Both the position numbers and the translations under genes were made by a program. The notes below the pieces were generated by a model that saw only the letters and a program-made list of their open reading frames with translations, searched no databases and was not told the DNA's origin. From contig JAMPIT010000434.1 in NCBI GenBank assembly GCA_026261815.1, positions 13,761,001 through 13,825,000 on the forward strand: DNA of 64,000 nt, in the 5' to 3' direction. This DNA comes from Monarcha castaneiventris obscurior. Lineage: Eukaryota; Chordata; Aves; Passeriformes; Monarchidae. This document shows, piece by piece, positions 8,991 through 21,668 of this stretch (its first letter is position 1; each line of letters opens with the position of its first letter).

Positions 8991-11900
8991 CACAGGTGAA
9001 AATGAATGGCATAAAGGGGACAAGATGAGGGAGTCCTGTGTTGGAGGAAGCTGTGCCCTACCCTGTGGACTCTACTGTAGGAAAAAAGTAGCTTTTCTCA
9101 GCTTTCCCAGCCCTGCTTCTTTTTCAGAGCAGTATAAGAAAGAAGCGTAATTTCTCCAAACTATTTTGTAAGCACAAATTTTTCAGGGTATAGGTGTTGA
9201 ATGTTGTGGCCTTGTTCCAGGGAGGTGCTAACTGACCTGTATTTTCCCTTAGTTTGTGGTTTTCAGGTTTTTTTGCCAATTCACTGCTTTTAGGGTGGTA
9301 TGTGTGGAGATCACCACTGAGATTTCCTGGTCTCCTAATGTTTGGGTTTAGGTTGTGAACTCCCACGTTCTGGGAGGGAAAGGGAAGTAGAAAACACAGC
9401 TGTGTGAAAACATTTATTTTGTTGTGGTATTTTTTTCTTTTTCAGTCAGCTAATGGTTGTGTTTTATTCTCATTCTCTGCAGTGCTATGTCACTGCTGCC
9501 ACTGTGGTGGGCAAACGTTAGCTGACTGCAGCCCAAACATTTTACAATCACACAGACTCTTCATGGGATATGAATGCACAACTGCATTTGACTCCTTTGT
9601 AAATCCATACTGTAATTATTATTATGTATGCAAAGCTTTAGAAGCATTTAGTCATCTCTTGTTTAAAGCAACTGTTCTGATCATTTGGTTATTAAGCCTT
9701 TACTAAATTGCCCCTTGATTTGGTGAAGCATGAAAGCTTCACTGTAATACTAAATTGAAGTCAAAGCTTGATTCCTCAAGGAACGTTTATTTGCAAGTGC
9801 TGTTGAACTGGGATATTGGCTCTGTGTTTTGTTTAATCTGTGTGCAAGGGAATTTGTGAATAAGAGCTGTGAACCAGTTACTGGATGTGAGGAGACACAA
9901 ATGAGCACAGTGAAATGTGTGTGGGAAGCAAATTGATTTTCAACTTTCTAGGCTCATTGAACTAAGCATTTCACTTCTAATCACCTAAACATGAGTGTAT
10001 GTGTCCTCCAGCAGTAAGTTTAAGAGATTTCTTGACAGGAAAATTTGTAAGAATTTGTATTGACACCCTCATTGCTTTTCTTTCAGGTTTGGTATTGGGG
10101 ACCATAATTGTGTCATGCATAAATTGGCAGATCTCCACTGAATTCATGAGGGATATGAGTGGAGCCATAATGCTTAATGAACATATTCCTATTTCCTCCC
10201 TCTCTCCACACAGCTGGTATTAATGTACTTGCTTATTAGATCAAGACAGTGATATAATGTGGCAAGTGGTTGCAGTCCAAGGTTTGCTAAGTCTCTGAAG
10301 CTGAGCACTTGATAGGAGATACTCTTTGGACACTTGTGAATAGAAATTTCAGTTGTAACATTCCTGTATTTTTTTCTTTTTTTCTGAAAAATGTTTTCTT
10401 AGTTGTTACTTGATGGCAGTAACATATACATTAAATTTATTAGCGAGCAGTCAGACAGTGGTGGGAGTACTGCAGCTCTGGCTGTAACAGCACGAGATCT
10501 CCTGCGCCCGGCTCTGAATTGAAGCTGTCATCTCCACTGCCCGACCTGTGCTGCTCTGGGCACAAATACTGTGACAAAACTTGTCCTGCAGAATCACAAC
10601 CAAATCTGGAGTTGCAATGACACCATTTGCAGGAGATCTTGGTGAGGGAGAATGACTCTCTGCAACGCTGAATGCTTAGCTGTTAGGGCTTTGCCTGCTA
10701 CGTGGATACACCTTCCCAAACTGACAGTGTAGGGAGAGTAAATTACATAGTCAATGAGCCTTATATTTCCAAGTCATTTAGGCAGTTTTCCATTGAAGTT
10801 GCAAGGTGCTTGTCTCTTACAGATCAGTGAGAAGTAGAATTCCTCACCAAGGGAGGGACCTGGTGTTAGTACCTGGGTACTAACTTGAAAACATGAAATG
10901 GTATTGGCACTCTTCTTCAGCCATCTTATAGCTCTACTTCCACTTACATTGAATTAACATTTATTTTCTTCGGTTTTCTTACAAATCTTTGAAAATGAAC
11001 CTTCCAGAATTTGCCTGCAACAAAATGAACCCCCTGATTTTGCGTAACAGATAACCCAGCTCATGTTTATATATATATGTTATCTGGCTATTATTTGTAT
11101 TTGAATGTATGAAACCTTCAGGGACTGTGTGATAAGCTCTTTCTGTTTAAGTCACTGTTACAAGTGGTCTGTGTTGTCTCCTGGTTACTATAAAAGTCTT
11201 GTTGTAATTGTGGTTTCCAGAGTTACAGATCCATCAATTCCATTTGTAATTATGTGTGAAATTACTTTGTCATTGACTTTCCCCCTGCTTTTTTGTTATG
11301 GGGGAAAAAAACCCCAACCCAAGCCACACAGATTCACAAGACCTTTCTTATATGTAATAATATTTTCTTTACTGACCCAGGTTTTTTCATATTGATTAGA
11401 AGGTCCTATTCCTTGGTTTCACATATCTTTCTCAGAACTGCTTTAAGTTGGCATTGTACTGATTATAGTACTGCTTAAATGATAGCTGATGATGAATATT
11501 ATCCTTGCACAGACATTGGGCATCATCATGTGTCATGTCTGCAGACCAGTTTTTTTGCCTGCACGGCAGATTTTTGTGGCTGTGAGCCAGGAATTTTAAT
11601 GAAAGAAAACATCAAAGATGCAGAAGAAATGAGAATATTAGTCAAGGAAGATACACAGTGATGCTCTCTGATAACCCCTAGTAATTGACATTAGAACTAT
11701 GTGGGAGCAACTTAAATAAACATCTGGACACTGAGTTTAGACATTTCCAGTGACAAAACCCAGACAGATCTTCTGGACTTGCAATAATAAATATTTCAGC
11801 GCAGTCCACATGAATCAAGTTAGAATTCTGTTTTCAATTATTCTAGTTTTATAAATATATCATAGTTAATTATTCAGGGATACAGTTTCTTTTGAAGATT

Positions 11901-12924
11901 AAGGAATTTGATGTTTGCTTCATTCACGTAAAGTTCCATTTTTTTATTTGTATCAAACTTACTTCTGTTTGTACAAAAACAATAGTGCAAGCTTGCCAGA
12001 AGCCATCAAAGTAGAATGCAACTGAACTTTTCCTGGGGTGGAAGGGCCTTTTCTGAAATTCCTGGCAGTGCACTGTACTTCATTCCAGCTATGGTAACTA
12101 CTTAAATTGTGCTGAAAAGAAAATTATAAATAATCATTTTAGAAGTTATTCTCAATATTTAAAAGATACTTTCTTTATCTTTTTTACTTTTGGTAATGTG
12201 ATAGTGCTAAGAATGTGGTATCCCTTACAAACAGTGAGGAGATATTTATATCTACCAAAGTATTTTAAAAAGGTAGCAATGAAACTACAAGACTGAATGA
12301 AATACTGTTTGTAGTCCAGATCTGATCCTGGTATTACAACTGTGATGAGTCAATGGCTAGCAAAAGCATGCTCAGTTTTTGGTTTTTCTCTATATTCTTT
12401 AGAGAAGCCTCTACTGTGGGCTACAATTGCAAAACCATGTACTTTGGTAGGAGGGAATCATGTGTCTGAGGTGGAAGAGTTATTTCCACATATTATTAAA
12501 ATTACTCCCTTCATGCACTTAAAAAAAAAAATTACTATAATTTTGAGATGAACTGTACCTTTGTTGCTGGGGGCCCTGGACAAAATGAAGAATTCTTCTG
12601 AAGTGTATTCAGGATTCAGTAATCTTCAATTTCCACTTTCAGTGTAATTTATGCTTCCCCACATAGTTCCCAGCCTGTCAACATCAGCACGTTTCTGCAG
12701 CTCCCTACCCTGGCTGTCACTAGCAGGAGCACAAGTGTAAACTGGCTGCCAACATTATTGAGTCACTGGCTGAGTTGTGCTATACCACTGGATTAAGAAA
12801 GTTTTAAGGGACTACTGTGTTAGTCTGACCTACAGGTCATCATCCCTTTCAGAGGTGGGAGAGGCAGATGTGTTGAGTACAATTCAGAAAGTCTCTCTTG
12901 TGCTAGCTGATGAAGTTGTTTCTG

Positions 12925-13320
12925 AATCAGACTGGGCTCGTGTGGCAGTTCAAGTTAGAAGGGACCTCAGGAGAGCTCCTGGCCAGGCTCTTGCACAAAG
13001 CACTCAGTTCTGAGGCCAGATGACATTGCTCAGGGCCTTAATCCAGACTGGTCTTGGAAACCTCCAAGGATGGAGACCATACAACCTCTCAGGATAATCT
13101 GTTCCCAAGTATGACTGTCCTCCTGTGAGGCTGGGAACAAAACCTCTCTTGTTTCAGCTTATGCCTGGCTCTCTTTTGATGATGACCATATAGGTACTGG
13201 AGGAAGCTGTTCAATCCCCTTGAGGTCTCCCCTTCTCCAAGCTGAACAGGTACACTGCTGGCTCAAGCAGCTTGCTCTTTACCAAGACCCTAAGAGCCCT
13301 TTCAGCAGGGCTGAATTGTC
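12925..13320 (-). mobile_element. CR1 LINE 3' end, reverse orientation
   Basis: The + strand shows the reverse complement of a CR1 3' end. It starts with degraded AATCAGA-type repeats, then 'gttagaagggacctcagga', ATTGCTCAGGGCC, 'gtcttggaaacctccaagga', ACAACCTCTC, and 'aacctctcttgtttcagctt'. It continues to CTTCTCCAAGCTGAACAGG. The element's 3' end is at the left. It is diverged, with internal deletions, and is 5'-truncated at about 13,320. No coding capacity remains. Confidence 0.85.
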
Positions 13321-13329
13321 ATTTCTGGG

Positions 13330-16300
13330 CAAATTATAGGCACGTTAAGAAGTTGTAGACTGACAAGTCTATTGTATTTAGTTCTGTCACAGCTCTCCCA
13401 GATTAATAAAATGTTTTCTGCTTTCATATTTTGAAAACAAAAAAAAGTAACCTAGACTCAGATCAGGGTAGCCATGCTATCCAAAACTTCACTGGTAATT
13501 AAAACAAGGCAATTTGTGCTGTATAACCCTTTCTACATACTATAAAAGTGATGGATAAGGAAGCACAGTGAAAGCTATAAATCAGCCTTGAGTTTGATAA
13601 TCTAATAAGAGCATCTCTTTGGTGGTTTCACCTCTTGCTTATTGATCTATAGCTTAGTAGTTAATTTTCCTTAGTTTTATCCTTGTATTTATTAGAATAC
13701 CTAATTCTTTATTGCTAAAACTATGCACCGGAAATTTGTAGTGTTACAGTTCAGACAGTGCAACCTATTCATTGTTACAGGAACACAGAGGAGGAAGACA
13801 AATTATTTAGAGGTTTATTACTCAGAGAGGTGCTCTTGAGGAAAGACAGGGAATAAAGTGGAATGGATAAATCTAAGGGGAAAATGTAGGTTGTGAATAT
13901 TAAGCAGCTCTTGTAACAGAGGAATTATCTGTTGAATGATCTCCCATGGGAAAGTGTTCAGTTCTCATCTGCAGGTGCTCACAGAGCACTGACTGCAGAG
14001 AACAGCTCTGCACTGAAGGGGTAAATGGATAATTGTCAAGTGGGGATGTGCTGCTGCTGTGTGTGCTGCCCATGCCATGACTGCAGCATTCCCCTCTGTT
14101 ACAGGGCAGCCACTCTTTCATGATTAAAACCTGAGGGTGTGGTTTGGACACCTTAACTCTCATGGAATTTAAGTGAAATTGCTTATCAGATCTTGAATCT
14201 GAAATACGTTGACAGTTCTGAATCCTTCCTTCAGGTTTTTTTTCTGATCTTGCTAAAAGGATGGGGCAGTATGGGTAAATGCTTTGCTTATCAGCTCTGC
14301 CCCGTTCCAACACTGATTACTTTTTCCCAAGAATGAAAAATGCTGATAAAAAACAGTAATAAAATTAGCTTGAAATCATTTGTAGCAGATGAAAATTCTC
14401 TTTATGCATTCTTTTTGTGCTTTGTCTACAGGCAAAAGAGCTCAAGCTCTGTCTTGACCATTTGTTTGACTCAAACTACCATACGGTAGAGAGGAAATGA
14501 AGGTTATAGGTTTGTACTTAATGGCTGTTGAGACACTTGACTTATGTACATTTAAAATGCTAATTCATTTCTCTCTTTGGGTATTTTTATTTCCTAAATT
14601 ATTATTAAGTTTTGTAGAGATCCAAAGATAACAAACTTCTAGGTAGTACATACATTAAAAGCTGACTTTTGTGCTCATGTGCCACACACTTATATGCAGA
14701 GAAATTTTAAAAATGAAAAGAAAGCAAGATGTAGAAAAAGTAAATATTTCATTAGATGGTAGAGTTATGACTAACTACTTTATAAATAGCACTTTGTTTA
14801 AAACAAACAATCAAACCCAACCAAACCCCACAACTGAAACCAAAACCAAACCAACAAAGAGCATATGTTGTTATAAGGTTATCAGAATCTTCCTGCAAAA
14901 AAGAGTACAGGTCAGGTATATTAGCCAGATGTTGAGAAGCGCTCTGTTCTCTATCTTGCAAGCAGTTCTCAGGGTTATCAATCGTGTTTGGCTTTTAGCA
15001 TAAAGGTAATTGGCAAAGTACCATGTCATATTTCATCCATTATGCTTGTCTTATGAGGTATCACACAGTTCTTCCTAGAATAGGGGCTCCCTCTCCTCTC
15101 CACAGAGATCAGACTGTGCTTATACTAGTGGAATGGGTCTGTGGGAGACTGTCACCTGAACTGCACTTTTCCTATCTTTAAAAACAGAGAGATGAGAGAT
15201 AAAATTTCATAGGTCTGGAGAGGGCAACAGTTCGTATTTCAGTCTGTGTCACATCTGTCTAACTTGTGTATGTGGTCCATAACTCTCTGCCACAGCTTTG
15301 GAGGGAAGTGCTCCTGAGGACCTGGTGTGCTCTTTTATTGTGTGTTAGTGTGTAAGAAAGGATAGCTCCAAAATATTTGGAGGCTTTAAGAATCAGTGAT
15401 GTAGAGATTCAGATGAAAACCCAGTACACCTTTTCCAGATGTGTAGGGAAGGACAGCGTGACAATCATGCTTAAACCTAGCCTATACTTATGTTCCCTGC
15501 TAAACTGATGTCTAAGTAAATAGCTTTACTGGTGGAGTAGAGGAGACATGAGAGTCAGATTACACTTTATCACAAAACTTGATGTGAAATCAGCTTTGTT
15601 GCCTGGACAGTGCAGTGAGATGGGTATCTGTGGTAGTAATATAAGAGGATGTTTGTAGGAGTGCTGTATGTCACAGGGCTGCCCTGGATCAAATAACATT
15701 TAAATGCATTGTACATGGGCTTTGATCAAGGACCACGGGGCCATGTCTAGCCCCTGGAGAACCAGGAGACCTACTTACAGCCTATCACTGCAGCAGGAAA
15801 TGTTTTGCCAGGTTATGGTTTTACTATTATTACTACTGGTGCTGTATAATACAGGATCACCCAACAGTACTAGTTAAACCAGGATACTGTGTGGATACAC
15901 GACTTACTCCTGTTTTCTATTTAGCTGGAGCAGCCCCAGAGTGATGGTTATGCTGCCTTTATGATTCCTTGCCTCCTGTGTAAGGACAGTACTCAATCTG
16001 GCACGCAGCCTGCCAGGAGAAGAGTGTTTTTCAGAACAGCCGGAACAACTGAGATTCATGTGATCAGTCTGAATCAGTGTTGCCATTTGTTTCACCTGCC
16101 CAGTAGTGCTTTGTGGTTGGACTAGGTGCTTAAACCCAGGTGATGATTGATTGAACCATGTCCTCAGGAAAGTCTAAATTCGTACTTCTGTCTGAAGAGT
16201 TGATGTTCCCTCTGTGACCACCCTGTTCCCCACTGCAGAGCTGTGGGCCACAAAATACAAGGCATTTTGTGGCTTTTGTCCTTGTGCCAGTGTTTCAAGG

Positions 16301-16850
16301 TTGCCATTTAAACCCTAAGGTAGAGAGAAACAATTTTTTTTTTTCCGCCCACAAAAATGACCTTGTTTGGGACTTGTTTTAGGGTTTGAAAATTGTAACT
16401 AGTGTTTTGTATAACTAGTGCACTCCTGCTATAATGCCATGTGACACCAGTGTGGCACCAGGCAGCACCCCAGAACCCTGCCTGGCTTGACAGAGCAATG
16501 GTAGCAATGCAATCTCATTAGTGTAAGCTCTGCTAATGAACAATGTGCTAGGTAGTGTAACCTCATGTCAGTAGAGTAACCAACCATGATAAAATTTGAA
16601 AATTAAGAGAGTTTGAAAACATCTTTTGGTATTTTTATTGACAATACAGATATATGCAGCCTTGCCTGATCCTGTTACTGTTCTCATTGCATGAGGAATA
16701 CAGCTGGCCTGTTTGTAGCTTTTGACTAACAGCTTAACTTGAACTCTAACACAATTTTCTGTGGATTTATGATGTTCTATCAAGCTCATATAATCATGTA
16801 ATTAAGTATCTAGTTTTGTCATGATACTTTAATTAAATATCAGCCCTCCT
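13330..16850. other. Intergenic DNA, no gene supported
   Basis: AT-rich sequence without recognised exons, RNA genes or well-defined repeats apart from a C/A-rich low-complexity tract at about 14,798-14,862. Open frames such as 13900-14313 (-) and 14671-15003 (+) show no family features; the latter runs partly through the low-complexity tract. Confidence 0.5.
14798..14862 (+). repeat. CAAAC-type low-complexity tract
   Basis: Imperfect units of CAAAC, CCAAAC and CAACC type, purely A and C for most of its length. Confidence 0.7.
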
Positions 16851-16913
16851 TACAGAGCTTCCGAAGACGGGAAGCACACAAAGTGGGAGTTGTGCCCTGC
16901 GAGTCGCCCCCCA

Positions 16914-17070
16914 GGCCGGGCTGAGGCTGTGGAGAGCACCTCAGCTCGGGGATTGTTCGTGAGGGGCGGCACAGCCCGGGCTGACAGGAACCGGAGCGGC
17001 GGCCGGGCTGGGGCTGTGGAGAGCACCCCAGCTCGGGGATTGTTCGTGAGGGGCGGCACAGCCCGGGCTG
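16914..17070 (+). repeat. 87-bp tandem duplication in the CpG island
   Basis: Copy 1 begins at 16,914 with GGCCGGGCTG. Copy 2 begins at 17,001 with the same bases and is complete to about 17,070 (about 70 bases). Both contain GGCTGTGGAGAGCACC, CAGCTCGGGGATTGTTCGTG and AGGGGCGGCACAGCCCGGG, with only a few substitutions between them. The short divergence suggests a fairly recent duplication. Confidence 0.9.
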
Positions 17071-17104
17071 GCGGCGGCTCCGGGGCTGCTCCAGGCGGGA
17101 GGAG

Positions 17105-17143
17105 ATGGCGTGGCCTCCCCCTGAGCTGCGGGGAGAAGCTCGG
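17105..17143 (+). other. Speculative first coding exon (ATG to splice donor)
   Basis: An ATG at 17,105 in strong context (-3 G, +4 G) opens 13 codons, ending at a good donor, CTCGG|GTGAGA (GT at 17,144-17,145), inside the CpG island. This is the layout of a short first exon. No downstream exon could be identified, so this may be coincidence or a noncoding first exon. The frame does not match the longer open frame at 16,890-17,147. Confidence 0.15.
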
Positions 17144-17547
17144 GTGAGAGCCGAGGAAAAACTTTAAATGGGCCATAGCCTGGAGATATTGTACTCTCCC
17201 TGGCTGACAGCCTGGGCCTGGAGCGCAGCCAGGGAGGGCGGAATGGGGCCCTGGGGGTCTGCAGATATGAACAAAATAAATAACCCCGCGCAGCGCCCCT
17301 TGCGCGCCCGAGCGGCCGCGCGGAGCCGGCAGCGCCCTCCTCTGCGCGGCCTCCCGAGGGCACCGGGCAGCCGCGTCTGCTTTCTATTATTAAAAGAGGG
17401 AAATGAAAAAAAAAAAAAAAAGACCCGCAATGTAAACACTCTTACAATTGCTGCGGAAACTGGATATAACCAGGTTATTCAAAGGGGGAAAAAAATTAAG
17501 CCATCTGTACATGCCAAGTTTGCCTTCACATCTTCACATCACACGAT

Positions 17548-17565
17548 AAAAAAAAAAAAAAAAAA
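17548..17565 (+). repeat. A18 homopolymer between the two CpG lobes
   Basis: Eighteen A residues, followed by GAAGAAG. A similar A16 run lies at 17,406-17,421. Confidence 0.9.
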
Positions 17566-17639
17566 GAAGAAGAAATCGTGTTTTAGAGCCTGGTTCAGCA
17601 AAGGCTGTGAACGTGTACTCTCGAAAAGAGGGTTAAATC

Positions 17640-17850
17640 TGCTCGTGTTCCATGAAGCCCCCACACATGCCGGCTGCCATGGAAATACACCGCGTTCTCC
17701 CGGGCTGTGCCGCGGGAGCAGCGCCGGCCTGGCCTCCACGGCCTGGGGCTCCACAGCCCAGCGCTGAGGGCGCCCGGCCCGCCCTTGGCCGGGAAAGCGT
17801 TATTGTTGTTCTGTCAGCGCCGTGTTGCTATTATCCTGTCAGCAATGTAC
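17640..17850. promoter_or_regulatory. CpG island, second lobe, with paired CTGTCAGC motifs
   Basis: A second GC/CpG-rich block follows the A-rich spacer. At its right edge CTGTCAGC occurs twice (17,811-17,818 and 17,836-17,843), 25 bases apart. An ATTGTTGTT stretch (SOX-like core) lies just before the first copy. CTGTCA is the reverse of TGACAG, the MEIS/TGIF core. This looks like a regulatory element, but binding is an inference. Confidence 0.5.
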
Positions 17851-20800
17851 GGCAAGGAGAAATGAGCCCTGTTTTGAAAAATTTAAAGGACAGAAAATGC
17901 CAGTGTTGTTGCTACTATTATATTTTAGGAGTGTATTGTCTTACTATAACATTTTTGCGTAACTGTTCTATCATCCACAGCATGACATTTCTGAGTTCAG
18001 CACAGTCATTTAAACAACAAATAGTAAATCTTTTATCTCAGAAAATCTTTAGCTGAGTTTAGCATGGAGACAGGTTTAAACTTGAAGACAAGTCTGGTTT
18101 AGGCCCTGCATGCTCACATGTGGGCCTATCTCTATTTTAGAGAGCCACGATCCACTTCTTACTGAAATTCTGATTTCAGTAGGAAAATTTAAAAAGTTAG
18201 AATCATTAGTTCAAACTGCAGTGTTCTGGTTTCTTGGCTGTTACTTGAAAATGTCATCCCGTTAGAACCACAATGGTGTCAATGCCCATTATTTTATTGG
18301 AACTTTAAAATATTCAGTAGGGTCTGGGGGCAGTTTTGTTTGTTTTGTTGTTGTTGTTTTTCTTTAACAGTCTATCACCTGAATCAATCATACATGAAAA
18401 TCTTGGCTTCATTTGTGTAAGCTGAGTTTCTATGCCTGAAATCTGGAACATCAGCCCTAAAGGTAAAATATTTTAAAAATTCTGTCAGTTATAAAGAATC
18501 CCATGCTTCCTATGTTTACAAATAAATACATAAATCAGCCAGTTCCCATGATTTTCTGTTTGGAAATTGGCTTAATTTTTACTGTTTAGAATTGTTAATA
18601 CTGAAAATAAATAGAGCAGAGGAAGAAAGCATATTCTGTGCCTGCTCAAATGAACTCTTAAGATATTTTGGTTTTCTAAGTGATCTTTTAATTTTAAACA
18701 TCATCCTCTTCTTCTACAAAGATTCATTTCATTGAATTGTTTGGATGTTTTTCTAAAAGGTTTTTTTTTGCTAAACTTTATTTCACTAGAATAATAATTA
18801 AAATGTAAATAAATGAATACTCAATAACTGGAAAACCTTGCACACACACAACAAAATGGTTTAAATAACATCCTATAAAAAGTAGTCTTTACTGTGTTAT
18901 TGAACTGTTAAAGTTTTAAGATACAAAGCCATTATCAAATTATGACACAATCCTCCTTTCTAACATCTTTTATAAGTAAGTTTACATACATATATGACAC
19001 TTGGAAGCATTTGAACAAGATGCATTAATGTAATCTTTCAATGAGGTTTTGTGCATATCGCCTTGCAGAGTACTTGGGGAGCATGAGTATTTTCGAAGAT
19101 ATCTGTGACATCTGTTCTTAATATTCTAACATCTTTCTTCCGTGTATGTTTGATAGACAACAGATTTTTGGCAGTCTTTGTTATTAGGATTGCCAAAATG
19201 TTGATATTGAGTGCCTTGGTTTTCGATGAGTGCAAGCCAGAGTGAGCCTTTTCAGAGACTCATCTCTGGAACCAAGTTTTTTCTAGAAAGCCATGTGTTT
19301 CAACATTCTTTTTAAGTAATCAGAAATAGATTTGTAATAGAATAAGGAAATTATTTCTGTTCAGGAACAGTTGTTCAAATATGTTTTGCTCCCTCATCTT
19401 TATTTCTGATCTGTGTATTTTTAAACATAAACAGAACTCCATCCAAGTACCAGGCCATGGGATTTTGCTTCACTAGATCCTTAACCCTCCTAAATGCCCA
19501 TTGTAAATGCATTGATATAAGTGTATAAATGGCATTTCATTGAGGGATTTTCTGAGACTGAGATGTAGCAGTGTTGAGCACTGTGCTGTGCCGTTTTTAG
19601 AGCTCTGAGTACAGCGTGAAAGGCACAGCCATGAGTTAAGTGCCAGGGCTTCTTATAAAATATGTGAGAAGCCCCCTCTGAAAGATCTGTGTAAAGTCCA
19701 GGTCACACCAGAAAGCAGAAAGAGAAGCAGTAAGGGGTACTCTGGATTAGCAATCTGACCGGAAATAAGGTTCCTGGGTATTTCTTTTCAGAAGCTAAGT
19801 GACTGTCGTTTCTCTGAAATCACAGCATCAAATGATTAGGTGTCTGTAGAACTCAGTTGGGATTAAATCCTCTTATTGCAGAGCCTGTTCCCTTCAAGTC
19901 TGTTCGTTGAATGTCTCAGAAAAATTCGTTAGCCAGGGGCCTGCAAACTGTTCTCTCTATTGGTGTAGGCTTATGTCCTCAGGGAAAGCTGTTACCCAGT
20001 TTAGCAAACCTCAGGGAGAGGGAGAACATGGGTTTGAACCTATCTGATGTGTTGAAGAGAAAGATTAGTTTCCAGTTGCTCTTCAAACCATTATTTTGTT
20101 GAAGAAGCAGTGTAACTCACCTTTTCCTACTCTAGGAAGACAGACAAGGCTGCAGCTACTTTTTCTGAGGAGGCTAGTGTGAGCAATAGGAATGTATTCT
20201 GGATCAGACATGAGTGATGACTGCATGAATCCTGCTGGTAAGTGCTGAATTGTATAGTCCTCCCATGTGGCATGTCAGAATGTATGTAGAAGCCAAGCTT
20301 TAGGTATGAAGAAAAATTCAAGGTGATAACTGAGGCATAGATCCTTCAGTTAGAGAACAGTCAGGAGAGGGTTTCCAATCCTGTCCTGCAGTTTTTAACC
20401 TATGTGTGATTTTCAAAGCAGAACCTAAGTGGGAGCTGAGTGTGTATGAGCTTTACCCATTGGACCTACTCACCTAAAAAAGTTGGAATTTAGTCCTGTG
20501 TGACCAAAAATTGGTGATGGAGATATTTTATACAACAGATAAATGAGCCAAAGGTCTCATGTTTATATCTGTTTCAGAATCTGCAGAAAACAACTGCAAA
20601 AGCTCTTGCAGACACTGAAATCCTGGCCCTGTCAAGGTCACAGGGGCATTTCATAACAACTTAGATCAAATCTTGTAATGTGATATTTGACTGTGAAGGT
20701 TTCTCTTACAGAGGTAAAATAAATTAAGCTGCTTTATCGTGTTGCCCTATGTTACAAATATTTATTTGCCAAATTAGTTTTTATTTATAATCCTGTAAAT

Positions 20801-21668
20801 TCAATGTAACATCAGTGATGAGAACATAGCCTGAGAAGTGGAGAAACACGTGCCTACTCAATCATTATCACCCTGACTCACTCCAAGTTTATTAGAATGT
20901 TATGTTGTTTCTTCCCTCACGCCCCCCAAACTGCTGTTACCCAAACTGAGATAGACACCCCTTTCCTGCAGTAGAATGAAATCCCTAGACATGAGACCTG
21001 TAGTAGTGGTTATTTTTCTGTGGCTCTGTGGATGGCTATGAATTCTTCTTTGTTCAGCATGGGGAAAGAACATGCTTTTAATGCACAAGATACCAGCAAA
21101 AATTTTTCTTGAATTGCTTGAATAGTGTCACTGCCATATGTCACTGTGACAACAGACACACACCTCAGAAAGTATTTCTGACTTGATTTTTTTTTTTTTT
21201 TGTGTACAGTTCTCATAGTGGTGATATTTTTATTCCTGCCATAGTTTAGCTAAATGATTCGTTTCCTATAGGAAATAAATTATACTACATTTTCAATATT
21301 ACTTTTGGAACAAGGTTTCTTAAATCCAGTGTTTTGTACTATGTGGATTTTGGCTTCAGCTGCCACAATTTGAGGGGTTTATGTGCAGTCAGTATGAACT
21401 AGAAGTGCATCCTGATACACCTGATGCTGTGTGTCAATCTGAGCTTCAGATTTGCAGCTATAAGAACAAGTCTGCAGCATTTGTGTAAGGGATACAGCCA
21501 TCTCCTGAAGGCCCCTTTTATCTCCTCCCTGACGTTCCCTATAATGTAGCTGTTGACCCACTGACCTTAAATGAAGCAAGTGAATATTGGTACAAGATAA
21601 TAAATATGCAAGCAGGCGTGCAATGCCGTCTGAAAAGCAGAAGAGCAAACAACAAATAAGGGCCAAGG

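Larger units (their letters stand above)
5430..12920. other. Intergenic DNA, no gene supported
   Basis: The stretch holds many open frames of 60-200 codons on both strands, none with recognisable domains, plausible splice borders or conserved-looking sequence. The longest are on the - strand at 7388-7894 and 8413-9012. Embedded are a pyrimidine-rich segment (6,040-6,830) and a CpG-enriched patch (8,560-8,990), listed separately. The rest is AT-rich single-copy-looking sequence. Confidence 0.5.
16860..17400. promoter_or_regulatory. CpG island, first lobe (candidate promoter)
   Basis: CpG density and GC content jump at about 16,860 from strongly AT-rich flanking DNA and stay high to about 17,400. 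The block includes an 87-bp tandem duplication (16,914-17,070). It also includes NotI-type GCGGCCGC near 17,311 and two ATG-starting open frames. Nothing in the surrounding 40 kb is a recognised gene, so which transcript, if any, starts here is unknown. An orphan island of this kind commonly marks a noncoding-RNA promoter or a developmental enhancer (general knowledge). A 16-A run at 17,406-17,421 ends the lobe. Confidence 0.65.

Noticed and set aside
8413..9012. 199-codon minus-strand open frame
   Set aside because: It lies over the CpG-enriched patch, overlaps + strand frames, and shows no domain, splice border or family-like pattern. Composition explains its length.
16890..17147. 85-codon + strand frame in the orphan CpG island
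   Set aside because: It contains the 87-bp repeat in frame (87 is divisible by 3), so the frame stays open through both copies. The repeated, Gly/Arg-rich product looks compositional.
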